A stretch of DNA of 64,000 bases from Pararge aegeria (lineage: Eukaryota; Arthropoda; Insecta; Lepidoptera; Nymphalidae): positions 17,378,001 to 17,442,000 of the forward strand of contig NC_053189.1 in NCBI RefSeq assembly GCF_905163445.1. The letters run 5' to 3'. The position numbers and the translations under genes were made by a program. The notes below the pieces were generated by a model. The model was not told where the DNA came from. It did no database searches and saw nothing but the letters and a program-made list of their open reading frames with translations. Below are positions 1 through 11,811 of this stretch, piece by piece. Every line of letters starts with the position of its first letter. Position 1 is the first letter of the stretch.

Positions 1-519
1 TTAGCATAGGTACGTAACTATTATAATAGTTTAAATTTGCATTAAGAGGTGATTTTAAATATGATTTTATCTAAATCTATACGTATACATAACTTCCTCT
101 TTCATAGCTGTATGGCAATGATGAGTATTCTGAAATGAGGATCAAACAACATGTGTATTATGAAAGAATTATTAAATCTATGAAGTTCTTTAGCCACAGC
201 GAAAAAAGATATGTTTTTCTGGACCATAATATTAGTGACTACATTTTTATTCTCTGTAGACGTCAGAAACTATTATTAACGTTTTTTAATTGTTAAATTT
301 CTACACAAATAGTATCATTACTATGTAAGCATGAACAATCTACTAAATTTTACATTTTATATATTTATATATAAATGTGTGTTTTTTTCTTCTCTATAAT
401 TAATAGCTTATGTCAATATATATTTAATGTTTTTATTTTTATTTCATATATATATTTTTTTGAATTTGTGTAAATTTGTTTATGTATTCGTATGTAGTTA
501 TTTGAATGTAGGTTTATAA

Positions 520-665
520 TAATTTTACACCACCTATTTGCCTGGCAGAGATCGCTTCTAAGCGATAAGGTCGGTTTTTGTATTCCACTCCAGTCTTTAT
601 GTTTCTCTCTATTCGTCTCTTATATTCCTAACTGTGTAGTGGTGTACAAATAAAGAGTTTAAAGA
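520..665 (+). repeat. LINE 3'-end type repeat
   Basis: Shares GCCTGGCAGAGATCGC, AGCGATAAGG and GTGGTGTACAAATAAAG with copies at 5690-5900 and 41400-41530. Confidence 0.6.
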
Positions 666-691
666 AATAAATATATTGTATTGTACTATAT

Positions 692-905
692 TGTATGAAC
701 AAGGTCATGGGTTCGTTTCCCACAGCTGCAAAATGTGTCTGTGATGAAAATGAATGTAGTTCAGTGTCTGTCTATTTTATAAGTTATGTATATTATTCAT
801 AAAATTATTAATCAGTCATTTTAGTACCCAAAACACAAGCTACGCTCACTGTGGGGTTAGATGGCGATGTGTGTATGGTCGCAGTACCTATATTTATTTA
901 TTAAT
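692..905 (+). repeat. tRNA-derived SINE, family C, partial
   Basis: Has the B-box GGGTTCG and the body ACACAAGCTACGCT...TAGATGGCGATGTGTG, but the A-box part of the head is lost. Confidence 0.7.
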
Positions 906-1189
906 TTACAATCACTACATATAATAGTATTCCTAAGGGGCAGAAACCTTGACTATTAATTTTGCAAGCACATTGTTTTTAGTAGCCAGCATTTTTTTAC
1001 GTTTCAATTCGTTTTCCGTTTTTTTTTACGAACCCATTCGTCCATCTGTCACAATATTAAAATATTAAGATTGTTAACGCCAATGACAGCCGATTAAGCT
1101 GATAGTGTGGACTTACTATGTTTGTTAATATAGATACTGTACTATAGATAGTGTGTAAATGCCTAATTCTATAATTTTATATTGTTAAC

Positions 1190-1440
1190 TAGATGTACCC
1201 TGCCACACTTCGCTGTGGCACATTGTGATTGAATGGATGAAATGAGAAACCAAATTAAGAAAACATTTCATATAAGTTTAATTTTGCAATACTTCTTCCA
1301 CTGTCTGCTATGTGACTGATGCAAAAAAAGGATAAAAACAATGCTTGATGCATATTATATATCATGCTAAAATTTCAGCTCGATCGGTGCAGTACTTTTT
1401 GAGTTCTAGAAGCGTACACAAACCAACATAACATTTTTAT
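1190..1440 (-). repeat. Helitron-like fragment
   Basis: Starts ACTAGATGTACCCTGCCACACTTCG, with a CG-containing hairpin next to CTAG, and ends in TTTTATATATATAAATGA. On the minus strand this fits a Helitron-type 5' TATA and 3' hairpin-CTAG layout. Confidence 0.4.
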
Positions 1441-1728
1441 ATATATAAATGATCGAGAGTTTAAATACCAACATTTGAATTAAATTCGTTTACTCCGCTG
1501 CAAGATTTGGTCGTCTATTCTTCTTCCTAGTACCTGTTATTTTTGAGGACCTGCCGATTGGGTTCTCGTGTGCTGGTTGAAATAACCAACAAAGATAATT
1601 GGAAGCGATTGGAATGAAGACAGATAGAAAATAATAACATTACAAAAAAGAGTCCATACTTGAAAATAAGTTGTAATATTGTTGTGTGTTTGTTATTATA
1701 TTAATTCAGCTATAACTGGTACGTGAGC

Positions 1729-1915
1729 AGTGATAGCGTAATGGTACGACTTCGGCCTTACTCTCAGTGGGACTATGTTCGATACCACACACTGAGAGCT
1801 GTCAAAGGCGTTTGAATCCAACCAATACGCGGTCAGCGTGGTTGACGGTGTGAGGCCTAAACCATTCTCATTCTGAGAAGGGTTTAGGCCTATATCTGCA
1901 CTGTAGTGGGCAGGT
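1729..1915 (+). repeat. tRNA-derived SINE, family A, diverged
   Basis: Recognisable by GTGATAGCGTAATGG, GTTCGATACC and the end CACTGTAGTGGGCAGGTAA; internally deleted. Confidence 0.6.
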
Positions 1916-1925
1916 AATTTTTTTT

Positions 1926-2330
1926 TTTTTTTTTAATGTTTATAGACGAGCGCTTGACTGCAATCACACCTGATGGTAAGCGATGATGCAGCCTAAGGTG
2001 GAGCGCGCTTGCCTAGAAGATGCCTATCCACTCATATTGTAGAAACTGGGGAAAATGGAAGCTGGAAGAGCATTCCAGATCCTAGCGGTGCGGATCAGAA
2101 ACGAAGATGCGAATCCGCGGTATATCGACCAAGTAGGGATGCAGATAATTACGGTGCCTCGCGGTTCTATGGTAAAAAGGCGAGAGGGGAACTAGATCAA
2201 ATAGTTCTTGAGCCCACTCTCCGAAATATATCCTATTACCGAAAGGCAGGCAACCTTGCGACGAGTTTCCAAACTCTTAAGTTTTTAATGAAGTAATGAC
2301 GTACCAACAATGAAATATTAAACATTGCAT
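1926..2330 (-). repeat. LINE-like repeat shared with 22160-22490
   Basis: Both copies read GACTGCAATCACACCTGATG, GCGCGCTTGCCTAGAA, CATTCCAGATC and GAATAGCTC-like segments in order. A 95-codon frame here is not supported as a gene. Confidence 0.55.
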
Positions 2331-2950
2331 TGAAGTATTTACCAGTAAAACTTCAAAATCGAAGTATTAGGTACCTACACTATGAAATATAATGAAAGTC
2401 ACGTAACCGCCAGATGGTAGGCAGGTATAAGGAACAATGTAATCCATTTCTAAATCGATCGCGCAACAAATCGCTCTCAGTTTTGCTTCTATTGCTTAAC
2501 GCGTACTGTTGAATGTTGATGTAATTAGATTACATGCATTTCAACTGAAGCGATAAGTGTGAGACTACCTCTAGTAAGCTGTACGTTTTGTAAGCTGTAT
2601 TGTCGAACTATTTGTTTGATAACGACCAAAGACTAAGAATTTAGTTGTGCTCTAAGTTGCCACATTTACACGTATAGTAATAGCCTCGTGGCAAGGACTG
2701 CGGCAACTTTGGAAAGTTTTTCATTCATTTATTTTCCGTCCAGCACGGCTAGCATGAGCAGAAGACAATTATAAAAATTTAGCTTCTCCCACAGCTTTAT
2801 CAACTTTCAGATCTCTGGCGCACAAGTGGAAATAATATCCAAATAATATGTGTGTAATAATAAACAGGGGTAAACTTCTCCCATTCCATGTTCCCGTTTT
2901 TTGGCAGGTGAAACTAGTACGTTAATTAGTCAGATATATAAACTTGACAG

Positions 2951-3290
2951 CATATATCATCATCATCATGTCAACCAATCGAAGTCCACTGCTGGACATA
3001 GGTCTTTTGTAGGGAGTTTCACAATACACGGTCCTGGGCCGCTTGCCTCCAGCGGCTGCCAACGACTCGCCTGATGTCATTCGTCCACCACGTTGGGGGC
3101 CGACCCACGCTGCGTTTACCGGTGCGGGGTCGCCACTCCAGCACCTTAAGACCCCAACGAACGATGGGTTCTCCGAGCTATGTCCCTGCCCTGCCCATTG
3201 CCACTTCAGCTTCGCGACTCGCTGAGCTATGTCTGTAACTCTAGTTCTTCTACGGATCTCCTCATTTCTGACTTGATCACGTAGATACAT
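2951..3290 (-). pseudogene. RTE-like LINE, 3' fragment
   Basis: Minus-strand match to the element at 61889: R-N-E-E-I-R-R-R-T-R-V-T-D-I-A and A-K-L-K-W-Q-W-A-G, with ATGATGATG tail at 2957-2969. The frame is disrupted after A-G. Confidence 0.8.
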
Positions 3291-3529
3291 ATATAATCGT
3301 GGGTTATAATTTTTATCTCCTACCCGTGGTAGCCCTGCAGAGGCTAACGTTCCAAAACGTATATTATCTCAGGTGAAGTATTATTTTAAAATAAGTATGA
3401 TATGGTCACAGAAATCGGATGACATACATACCTACTTCAGTTCATCGATTAGTTGCAAATTAAAAAAAAATTAGAGATATATATATGAGATTTTTTCATA
3501 TGGAGATCACGTCATTCTTTGAAAACTTT

Positions 3530-3860
3530 GCTGTACTCCGCGAAAAGCAGTAGAATCTGTAAGGTGTATTCTATAATTTCTTCTTTACAATTAATAATTC
3601 TAACAATTATTTATTGTAAAGTTACCATCTCTGGAGGATGGTCCGGTTTCGGAGCGAAACTTGCGTAGAGGGTATATTGCCAAAGATCTGTTTGGTGTGG
3701 AGTATAAGAATTGAAGGATTAAGGATTGAGTATAAGGATTATAAATTTCACCATACAGATTCTACGGAGCAATAATTATAGCAAATTAAGCTTAATTTTC
3801 ATAGTATATCATGGAATTCCGCAAAGTAACGCCTGCTTCTATACAATAATCATTCTTTGA
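3530..3860. repeat. Interspersed repeat G
   Basis: Contains GGAGCGAAACTTGCGTAGAGG and TTCCGCAAAGTAACGCCTGC. The same blocks recur at 4600, 13030, 19085, 20165, 39280 and 63955. Class not recognised. Confidence 0.6.
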
Positions 3861-4599
3861 AACTCCGCTTAAACAAACAAACACAAGAGAGTATTCTATA
3901 TGTTTATAATTTCCTTACTTATGTTACAATATTGGTTAGAATATAATATCCGAAGCTTACGTAGATTCGGTATTTATCTGTAGTTTGCTTTTTAAAGACG
4001 GGTGTGGAAACTGCGGAAAAATTTCTTAAATTCGCAATAATTGGAAATGATTCACAGAAAATGCGCAACTAGCGGTAGCCTTATCTTTATAAAATTTAAA
4101 GACACTAGTTCTTTTAAATTTGATTTGTTTGTAAATTTCTATTAATTCATACTCTTTATTTGCACAGTATTAGACGCAAACATATTATTTATGTTAGGTT
4201 TTAATCTACATGTAGGATCGGGCGGATTTTAACTTGATCTGTCCGACATCGTGTGGGCAATTTTCAGGTATCGTGCTATAAGAACACTTTTAAATTTGAC
4301 TCGCTTTGTTCGAACACTGAATTTAACTTCTTACACTGAATTTAACTAATATCGTAATAGCAAACTTTAAAAATAATAACCACTTAGAGAAACGTAGGTC
4401 GAAGTATACTGTCGAAGCGCGCCAAAACTGTTGATGCGTGCTAGCCGCTAGCTGGCGCGTTTGCGTTTCGTTTTAGTGTCCGTACTCATTTCCGGCTGCG
4501 ACATACATATCTTATGGAGATGTGGCGTTTGTCTGTAGCTTTCTTTCTAAAGACTGGCGTAGAAATATGGCTGAAACATTTCTTAATTGCGCAGGGAAT
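3861..4599. other. No gene seen
   Basis: AT-rich sequence between two repeat G copies, with no supported frame or structured repeat. Confidence 0.5.
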
Positions 4600-4815
4600 A
4601 GGATTATGAAAAATTAAGCTTAATTTGAGAATGAAGAAATGAGAATCTGTATGGTGTAATTTATAATTTCTTCAATCCTTATACTCCACACCAAACTGAT
4701 CTACATACCATAAAGGGTCTCCTGCTTTTCGCGGAGTAGGTATAGCAAATTAAGTTTAATTTTCGTGATATATCATGGATTTCCGCAAAGTAACGCTTGC
4801 TTCCATCCAATATTA
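4600..4815. repeat. Interspersed repeat G
   Basis: Shares GAGAATCTGTATGGTGTAAT, CTGCTTTTCGCGGAGTA and TTCCGCAAAGTAACGCTTGC with the other copies. Confidence 0.6.
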
Positions 4816-5365
4816 GGAAATAGGAATTGATACGCGGATAAAAGATGCGCAACTAGTGTGTTTTAAGATTCAACAAGAAGGTAAGTAGGCAGTATTTCAA
4901 TACGTACGTATCAAGTAATTACCAACGCGTAAGATTAGTACGCGACAGCAGCATGTTTACAAATGGGTAGCCCGCTTCTCAGCATTGTTCGCATTGCTAG
5001 GAATTAAGATGCGTAATAGAATCTAGATTTTGATGTTAAGAGCCATACAAGCTGTAACTAGGGCCCTGATATTATATTAACTAAACTCTAAAGATACACT
5101 AACTTTGTACATTGGGTAAATAATTAAACTTTCAATAACTAATTTGATAAGTGCCAGATCTATTTTATGGTTTTAGTTGTTATTGATATTCTTGTCATAT
5201 AATTTTTCATTTCAGCAATGATGTCACCGATGACGTCATGTCAGCGCTAAGCCTGAAGATATTTCATCAAATTAATTATTTTAACGAATATGCAAATAAT
5301 TCAATTATAGTTATAAATTAAATTAATTAATATTATCAAGAATTAAATAAAATTACGAATTCTGA
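4816..5365. other. No gene seen
   Basis: No supported coding frame or recognised repeat. Confidence 0.45.
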
Positions 5366-5610
5366 AGCGGTGATAGCGCCTTCCTTTTCGGGGGGCCGAG
5401 TTCGAATCCCAGCACGCACCTCTAACTTTTCTAAGTTATGTGCGTTTTAAGTAATTAAAAAATTAATTGGTGAATGAAAACATCTTTAGGAAACCTGCAT
5501 GCCTGAGAGTTCTACATAATGTTCTCAAGGGCTGGTGGACTCCACACGAGTCCACCAATCCGCACTAGGCCAGCGTGGTGGACTACAGCCTTAACTCCTC
5601 TCTCATTCAT
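5366..5610 (+). repeat. tRNA-derived SINE, family A
   Basis: Head GCGGTGATAGC with B-box GTTCGAATCCC, body CCTGCATGCCTGAGAGTTC and GGCCAGCGTGGTGGACTAC. Confidence 0.8.
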
Positions 5611-5689
5611 AATCACCCGGTGAGATTGCAGACAGGAAATAAAAAAAATGCGAAGCAATCTTTGAGGAATTGAAAAAATAATACATGAG

Positions 5690-5900
5690 GCTATGAAGCG
5701 ATAAGGCCGCCAAATTGTATACGTTGTTTTGTTATACTTTTCTTTTTTTAATGAATGAATGAATGAATGAATGAATGAATACACTTTTATTGTACACCAC
5801 AGAGAAAATTTACAGAGATACAAATACAACAGCACAATAAGGTAGAACGTACAATTTGGCGGCCTTATCGCTAAATAGCGATCTCTTCCAGGCAACCAAA
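5690..5900 (-). repeat. LINE 3'-end repeat with AATG microsatellite
   Basis: Reverse copy of the 520-665 family (GGCGGCCTTATCGCT, GATCTCTTCCAGGCAACC). (AATG)n runs over about 5749-5780. Confidence 0.65.
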
Positions 5901-6121
5901 GGCATACAAGAAAATGTTATAAGAAATAAGTAGGTGGTACAACAAACAAAATTAAATATTAGGACTTAAAACTAAATTAACATAAAAAAATAAATAATAA
6001 AAAAAAAAAAACATAAAACATAGTATTATTTTTTAAGTACTTTTTGTGGTGTGAAATAGAAGTATATCCATTCATTCATACATGTACATTGTACATATAT
6101 AAATGAATAAATATAATAATG

Positions 6122-6372
6122 CGAGGGCCGATTGGGGCAGTTTGCAGCGACCCTGCTTTCTGAGTCCGAGGCCGTGAGTTCGATTCCCACTACTGGAGAA
6201 TATTTTTGTGATGAGCATGAATGTTTTTCAGTGTCTGGGTACTTATATGTATATTCTAAGTATTTATGTATATTATTTATAAAAAATATTCATCAGTCAT
6301 CTTAGTACCCATAACACAAGTTACGCTTAAATTAGGGCTAGATGGCGATGTGTGTATTGTCGTAGTATATAT
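6122..6372 (+). repeat. tRNA-derived SINE, family C
   Basis: Head GGCCGATTGGGGCAGTTTGC with GAGTTCGATTCCCAC, body to TAGATGGCGATGTGTGTATTG and an AT-rich tail. Confidence 0.82.
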
Positions 6373-6535
6373 AAAAAAAAATACACATATCGCAATCTAG
6401 ACAAGCTTCGCTTAATTTGGGGCTGTTTACATGGCTGATAAATTTTTATGAATAAATATACATAAATACTTATTATGTACTTTTAAACGCCCATGGAAAA
6501 CATTCATGTTCATCACACAAATATTTTGCTGTATA
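6373..6535 (-). repeat. tRNA-derived SINE, family C, partial
   Basis: Inverted, headless copy lying tail to tail with the 6122 copy. Confidence 0.65.
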
Positions 6536-7040
6536 TAGCTAGTAAGGAGTGGATGACACGAGCTTCACGCTTTTTCTTCACCCAAATAGTACTTACATAC
6601 TTATAAACATTATAATTAATATAACTCATGGAAAGCGTTCGGTGACGATGACGCGAGTTCTATGATTTTTGTTTAATCAAAAAGTGCCGAACGCTTCTAA
6701 TAAAGTTTTCACCTCAAAAACTTCAGTAGTTTTTCCTACATCTAATGAATTTTGAAATTAGAATCTAACATAGCAGGTACAAGACAGGCATAGTGATTCC
6801 TCACATAAATACCATAGCGTGCAGAACTGGATCCGTTACGCAATGCTGCCACGGTTGTACGGGCGGTGGACGGCGAGGCAAGTTTTTACGCTTCAATCAT
6901 GGGTTTATGAGTAAACGTGACATTACTGTGGCTAAAGCTGCTCGCAGACTGTCTTGCGTAACATAAGCGCTGCCGCACACTGCGATGGCGGCAGTGACTA
7001 GTTAATGCCACAAGTTGGCTTTGCACCGTTGCGTTGTAGA
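6536..7040. other. No gene seen; CG-richer island
   Basis: 6830-7000 is richer in CG dinucleotides than its surroundings, but no exon or promoter could be defined. Confidence 0.35.
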
Positions 7041-7106
7041 GAAAATGCCTCCGGTATTGCAGAAAAAGTACGCACCCTTTGCTGCAATACCGGAGAGCGT
7101 ATTTTC
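7041..7106. repeat. Hairpin with 14 bp perfect stem
   Basis: CTCCGGTATTGCAG (7049-7062) and CTGCAATACCGGAG (7082-7095) pair perfectly around a 19-base loop. GAAAATGC and GCGTATTTTC extend the stem imperfectly. Confidence 0.6.
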
Positions 7107-7377
7107 GGGGATATATCGAGCCCTTACCGCCGACGTAGCGTAATCCACAAAAAACCTAATATCTCGATACTGCATGTGAAATCGGTGCGTAATTAGGTAT
7201 ATTTATCGTATCGCACATATTAATTAAGTTAAGTTAAATCACATCATTAAAATGAATATTGCAAATTTCTTATTTAGGATTTAAGAGGATAGTTAGGAAT
7301 CGATAAAGCCAGTTAAGGTACAATGCTTTATCCGCCTTCATATTATAAATAATCCATGCCTGTGAAGACTAAGACTA

Positions 7378-7475
7378 GAAGCGGTAGTGGGTACGGCTTC
7401 GACTTCACTTTCGGGGGGGCTGAGTTCGAATCCCAGCATGCACTTTATGTGCGTTCTAAGTAATTAAAATATATT
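7378..7475 (+). repeat. SINE family A head
   Basis: GGCTTCGACTTCACTTTCGG and GAGTTCGAATCCCAGCATGC, ending in TTATGTGCGTTCTAAGTAATT. Confidence 0.65.
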
Positions 7476-7803
7476 AAACGCCACAAACCTTCGAGAATAT
7501 AATGGAGAACTCTCAGGTATGCAGGTTTCCTCACGATGTTTTCCCTAACCGTTGAAGCAGTGGCGTGCACTTCATACATGCACAAAAGCACTGCCTACCC
7601 TCAAATTTTTATATAACTCGTATAAGAGGAGGATTTTTGCCGTTTTATGCAATTTTCCTGCTGTATCCATACCCTGGTTAAAAAACCAGTGCACGCCACT
7701 GCGTTGAGCAAGTGAAGTTTTAATTGCTTAAAACGCACATTAACTCAAAAAAGTCAATGGGTTTCGTACTCGACCCCCTAAAAGTAAAGGCGGAAGTCCG
7801 ACC
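7476..7803 (-). repeat. SINE family A, minus copy split by hAT MITE
   Basis: Body pieces at 7476-7557 and 7702-7803 belong to one SINE interrupted by the MITE at 7558-7701. Confidence 0.7.
7558..7701. mobile_element. hAT-type MITE, copy 1
   Basis: Termini CAGTGGCGTGCAC and GTGCACGCCACTG are inverted. The 8 bp flanks CGTTGAAG and CGTTGAGC are a diverged target duplication. It is inserted in a minus-strand SINE. The 8 bp duplication plus CAGTG ends point to hAT. Confidence 0.85.
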
Positions 7804-8237
7804 AAAATAATGATAGGTGTATAGTAATAGCTTAAATAAATTAAATGTTAAATAAATAGTTAAAATGTGTTTTGCTTTTTTTTAAGGTATCTGTATCTCA
7901 CAACTAGTAGGTAGGTAATTTATTTAAAACAGAATTACTCAATCAGACGCTACGTAGATTACAGTTAAGTCATTTAAGTAGATAATAATGACAATTTAAG
8001 TACAAACTACTTACCTATTACTTAATGAGCTTCGCCTATAAGCCTAGTGGTCAAGACTCGGCCACCCCTTCGGGGTACCCGGTTAGCATCTCTAACTTTC
8101 GGAGTTATATTGTTTCTCTAAGGGTTTTAGGGTCAAGGAAAACGTCGTAAGAATCTGTATACCTGAAATTCTTCATAAAATTATCAAAGTACCAACTCAT
8201 AATTACAAGTTTCATAATTTGTGACGAAGTTTATTCA

Positions 8238-8400
8238 TCATAATCATCACCTCAACCGATTGAAGTCCAGTGCTGGACATAGGTCTTTTGCGGGAGTTCC
8301 AAAATCCACGGTCCGCTTGTTTCCAGCGGCTCCCAGCGACTCGTTCGATGTCGTCTGTCACCCCAACGAGGTGGTCGTTGGGGGCCGACCAACGTTTCAC
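8238..8400 (-). pseudogene. RTE-like LINE tail fragment
   Basis: Short minus-strand remnant with V-A-G-S-R-W-K-Q-A and the CCAGCACTGGACTTCAATCGG-type tail. Joined to a SINE head fragment. Confidence 0.65.
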
Positions 8401-8419
8401 ATGAACGCACATTACTTAG

Positions 8420-8495
8420 AAAAATTTGAGGCGCGTGCCGGGATTCGAACTCGGCCCCCGGAAGTGAAGTGGAGCTTTCAGTCGCGTCATAAATT
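8420..8495 (-). repeat. SINE family A head
   Basis: GCCGGGATTCGAACTCGG is the inverted B-box region of the family A head. Confidence 0.6.
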
Positions 8496-8734
8496 GACTA
8501 TTTCTAGCTAAAAAGAAGCTAAAAATATCTTTAATGGGGTACCGTACATTTGGATGGCAGGTGCACTGGCAGGCAGTGCTTTTCTTTATGGGTAATTTAG
8601 AAACCCTCGACTTCTGATATAGAATAATGTAAACACGTTGAAAAAAAGTAACTCATAATTTTGTTGCAGCGGCCATCTTGGTTTTCAAATATATCATAGT
8701 GTTGTATTGTGTGTATTGTATTCTACTACTCAAG

Positions 8735-8945
8735 TCCTTTTCATTTGACACCAATATTGAGGAGTTGTGCCTGGTATACTCATAGCCAGGACTCCCGACT
8801 TAAAAGTGAATTCACTTTTAAAACCAAAAAAATAAAACAAAATGAAAATCGGTTTACCCGTTCGGAAACTACTACGCCACAGACAGACACACCGACACGT
8901 CAAACTTATAACACTCCGTCGTTTTTGCGTCGGAGTTTAAAAAAA
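8735..8945. repeat. Probable interspersed repeat end
   Basis: Contains CAGACAGACACACCGACACG and CGTCGTTTTTGCGTCGGAG followed by poly-A, a repeat-like tail. The frame through it has no recognisable domain. Confidence 0.35.
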
Positions 8946-9114
8946 AAACATAATTTGTCAGTGCTATACTTTACCACAGCTTTAGACAGTCGCAGTAACA
9001 TTGCTACTATGTAATTAGAGCAATTGCTAATGGTAGGCATAGATTCGCGATTCTGAACTAGAGTGACCGTGGTTTTGTAGGTCATTAGTGGGACAGTCCT
9101 GTTTATACTATGAA

Positions 9115-9247
9115 CAAAAACGTGTTCTACCGGTTACTTTATTTGTATGGTGATGATTGATAAAAGCAAATGGCTGATTTGATGTTGAGTAGAAAAACAA
9201 CGCATATAAACAAAGCAACACTACTCAGGGCAGAAAACAAAAAGTGT
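9115..9247 (+). repeat. Direct repeat, left copy
   Basis: About 130 bp, similar to 9857-9987: AAAAACGTGTTCTACCGGTTAC ... CGCATATAAACAAAGCAACAC. Confidence 0.7.
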
Positions 9248-9259
9248 GTGCGTGAAACC

Positions 9260-9856
9260 TTTACACGCGATTGAAGTAAATCTTTTATTATTATTTATTG
9301 ATGAAAGAGTAAAATGCTCCTGGGACTCCGCTATTTCATTTAATATTCACTATGTCATTTTATATTCTATTTAAAATTCAATAATATCACTTTCATATTT
9401 TATAAATATTTTCATTTCTAAATAGAATAATTGAGAGTAGAAAATTGAAGGTTAGATCAGCACATGTCAATATAACCTTTTCATTGAATATTATAGAATG
9501 TAGCAATCGTCAGAAATTTATTAATAATTTATTTATTACTTTTGTAATTAATCATATTTAGATATTTAGATTTTCGAAAAAAAATTGCAATTTAATTTTT
9601 TTTTAAACTGTTGAATTTTTATTTACTTCGATCCGTTTTAAAATATTGGAAATAAATAATCTTTAATAATTTATTATGATATTTGCCACTAGCTCGCGTA
9701 TAAGTCAAGAAGCGTGGAGTATATGACATATACTTACGACCAATCCAAATTATTATTTTTAAATAGCGGAAACTGCACAGTAGCCTGATGTAAGCGTTAT
9801 TTTCGTCAGAAAAAAATCTGAGTTACTCCCTAGGCACGCCTAAAGAAGTTTTAGTT
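9260..9856. other. No gene seen
   Basis: Very AT-rich, between the two direct repeats. Confidence 0.45.
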
Positions 9857-9987
9857 CAAAAACGTGTTCTAACGGTTACTTACGGGTATGGTGATAATAA
9901 TTGATGGAAGCAATGGCCGATTTGATGTTGAGTGAAAATCATCGCATATAAACAAAGCAACACTTCTGAGGGCAGAAAAAATACACG
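9857..9987 (+). repeat. Direct repeat, right copy
   Basis: Same orientation as the left copy, 742 bp downstream, about 85% alike by eye. Confidence 0.7.
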
Positions 9988-10164
9988 TAATACAAAAACG
10001 TAGTGCTGCTTTGTTATTAACAACATTAGGGGAAGGTTTAAAGTCTCAAGTGCATGTAATAAAACATGCAACCACGCCCTTTAGACCGGAACGCAGCTAT
10101 GTTGCTTTGCAGCAGAAATAACCTAATCAAATTTTGAATTTTATCAACCTCCCTAATGCAACGG

Positions 10165-10390
10165 TGAGCGATGAGAACGATTCCCAGCGAGGCCACTGTG
10201 GGAATCAATAATTTCTAAATTTTCTCTGGTCTTGTCTGGTGGGAGGATTTGGTCGTGGCTAGTTACCACCCTATCGACAAAGACGTGCCGCTTAGCGATT
10301 TAGTTTTCCGGTGCGACGTCGGGTAGATACCGATTAGGGGTATGACTACCATACTCCCTAACAGGTTAGCCCCCTTTAGTGGAATAAACT
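10165..10390 (+). repeat. Interspersed repeat B
   Basis: Has GTCGTGGCTAGTTACCACCC, AAGACGTGCCGCTTAGCG and CCCTAACAGGTTAGCCC, shared with 13255, 31955, 41645, 60630 and 62855 copies. Looks SINE-like, with a tRNA-type head in the 41645 copy. Confidence 0.6.
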
Positions 10391-10789
10391 ATTAAAAAAT
10401 CGTGGCGGTTGTACTTCCCCGGACTAGCTCTGTCACAAAAAGCTCTATTACTGTTAGGCTGTGAAACAGTTAAACCTTAATTCCTTAACTGTGACACCGT
10501 TAACATTTTCGCATTGTATTGTTATACTCTTTATTACAACGTGCATTGTTGGGATTTTGAATGAAAAAAATAAATTGTAAATAAACTGGAAAATTAATAT
10601 TTTCACACGCTGGTCACCCCAGTGTGAACACTGAGCTCAGGAGGTCATTTGCGCGTAACTGTAAGATAATGGCGGACTCTAACGGTGTGGGGTCAGCGAC
10701 AATAATGCACGCTGGCAGGTATCGTCGGCGTCACCAATTTGCTACTCTACACCGTGATACCCTTCGGAGGATAGATAGATAAGATAGAG
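10391..10789. other. No gene seen
   Basis: No supported coding frame or repeat assignment. Confidence 0.4.
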
Positions 10790-10870
10790 GGTGATAGCCC
10801 AGAGCTTCGGCTTCGCTTTCGGGAGGACTTAGTTCGATTCCCGGCACGCACCTCAAAATTTATAGAGTTA
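10790..10870 (+). repeat. SINE family A head
   Basis: GTGATAGCCCAGAGCTTCGG and GTTCGATTCCCGGCACGC. Confidence 0.6.
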
Positions 10871-11204
10871 CCACCATAGCTCCCATAGCCTAATTTGCTA
10901 TATGTCTGGGTTTAATGTAACTTCTATACTTCATCATCACTTACCACCAGATGAGAATGCAGTCAAGGGCTAGCTTGTAGTGGAATCTAAGAAAAAAGAC
11001 AGGGTTTTCAACGAAGCGGCAATAACCTCTGTTATGATATTGACCCTAAAAGATAAATGAATCATAATGTGAAATTAATAATGGAGCTACATAAAACGAC
11101 ATCGAAACCTCAATAGTGCAGTGGTTAAAGCTGTGAATTGATAAGTTAGAGGTCCTGGCCTCAATTTCCAGCTGGACCAACTTGGGTGTTAGTGATTTCG
11201 GAAA

Positions 11205-11765
11205 ACTGTGATAGCTTAGTGGCTAATGCTTCGGCTTTACTTGTGGGAAGACAGAGTTCGAGCCCCGGAACGGCACCTTTAACTTTAAAAATATTTGTAA
11301 ATAAATATAACTTGCTTTCATCGTAAGGTAACGTACATACCCGAGAGTTCTCCATAATGTTCTCAAGGTCGTGTGAAGTGTACCAATCCGTACTTGACCA
11401 GCATCATGGACTAAGTCTAAAAAAATGGCTAATAAATGGCTGGCTTTTTTTTTTCTAAGCATCTTCCAGCAACAAATTAGCAACAAATTGACCCTTATTT
11501 GCTCGACTGATCAATCAGTCGACATTCAGTGATTCCCACGCTATCTTAATGTAAAGTTAGCGTTATTGCCGATTTTATGCGATCGGTTAGAGCAACAAAA
11601 TTAATATTTTAGCAACTAATAAGTAACAAAAAAGCAACAAATATCGGTGTTTTTTTTTCAATTTCGCTAATTTTACGTCGCCATTTTGTTAGACGTTCAT
11701 GGACTACGGCCTAAACCCTTCTCATTCTGAGCGGAGACCCGTGCCCTGTAGTGGGCCAGTAATAA
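11205..11765 (+). repeat. SINE family A split by MITE
   Basis: Head at 11205-11275 (GTTCGAGCCCC), body to 11413, tail 11697-11765 (GTGCCCTGTAGTGGGCC). The gap is the 283 bp MITE. Confidence 0.78.
11414..11696. mobile_element. 283 bp MITE with 10 bp target duplication
   Basis: Flanked by TCATGGACTA at 11404-11413 and 11697-11706. Termini AGTCTAAAAAAATGGC and (reverse) ACGTCTAACAAAATGGC are imperfect inverted repeats. It interrupts a SINE whose tail continues after 11706. A 9-11 bp duplication suggests a Mutator-like origin (inference). Confidence 0.8.
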
Positions 11766-11811
11766 GTTAGGACTTTTATTTTTAAAGTCAAATATTTCTT
11801 TATTTGAATAC

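Noticed and set aside
2009..2296. 95-codon frame
   Set aside because: It lies in a repeat shared with 22160-22490, where the frame is not kept.
8709..9014. 101-codon frame as a gene
   Set aside because: Low-complexity tail of a repeat-like block with poly-A; no domain.
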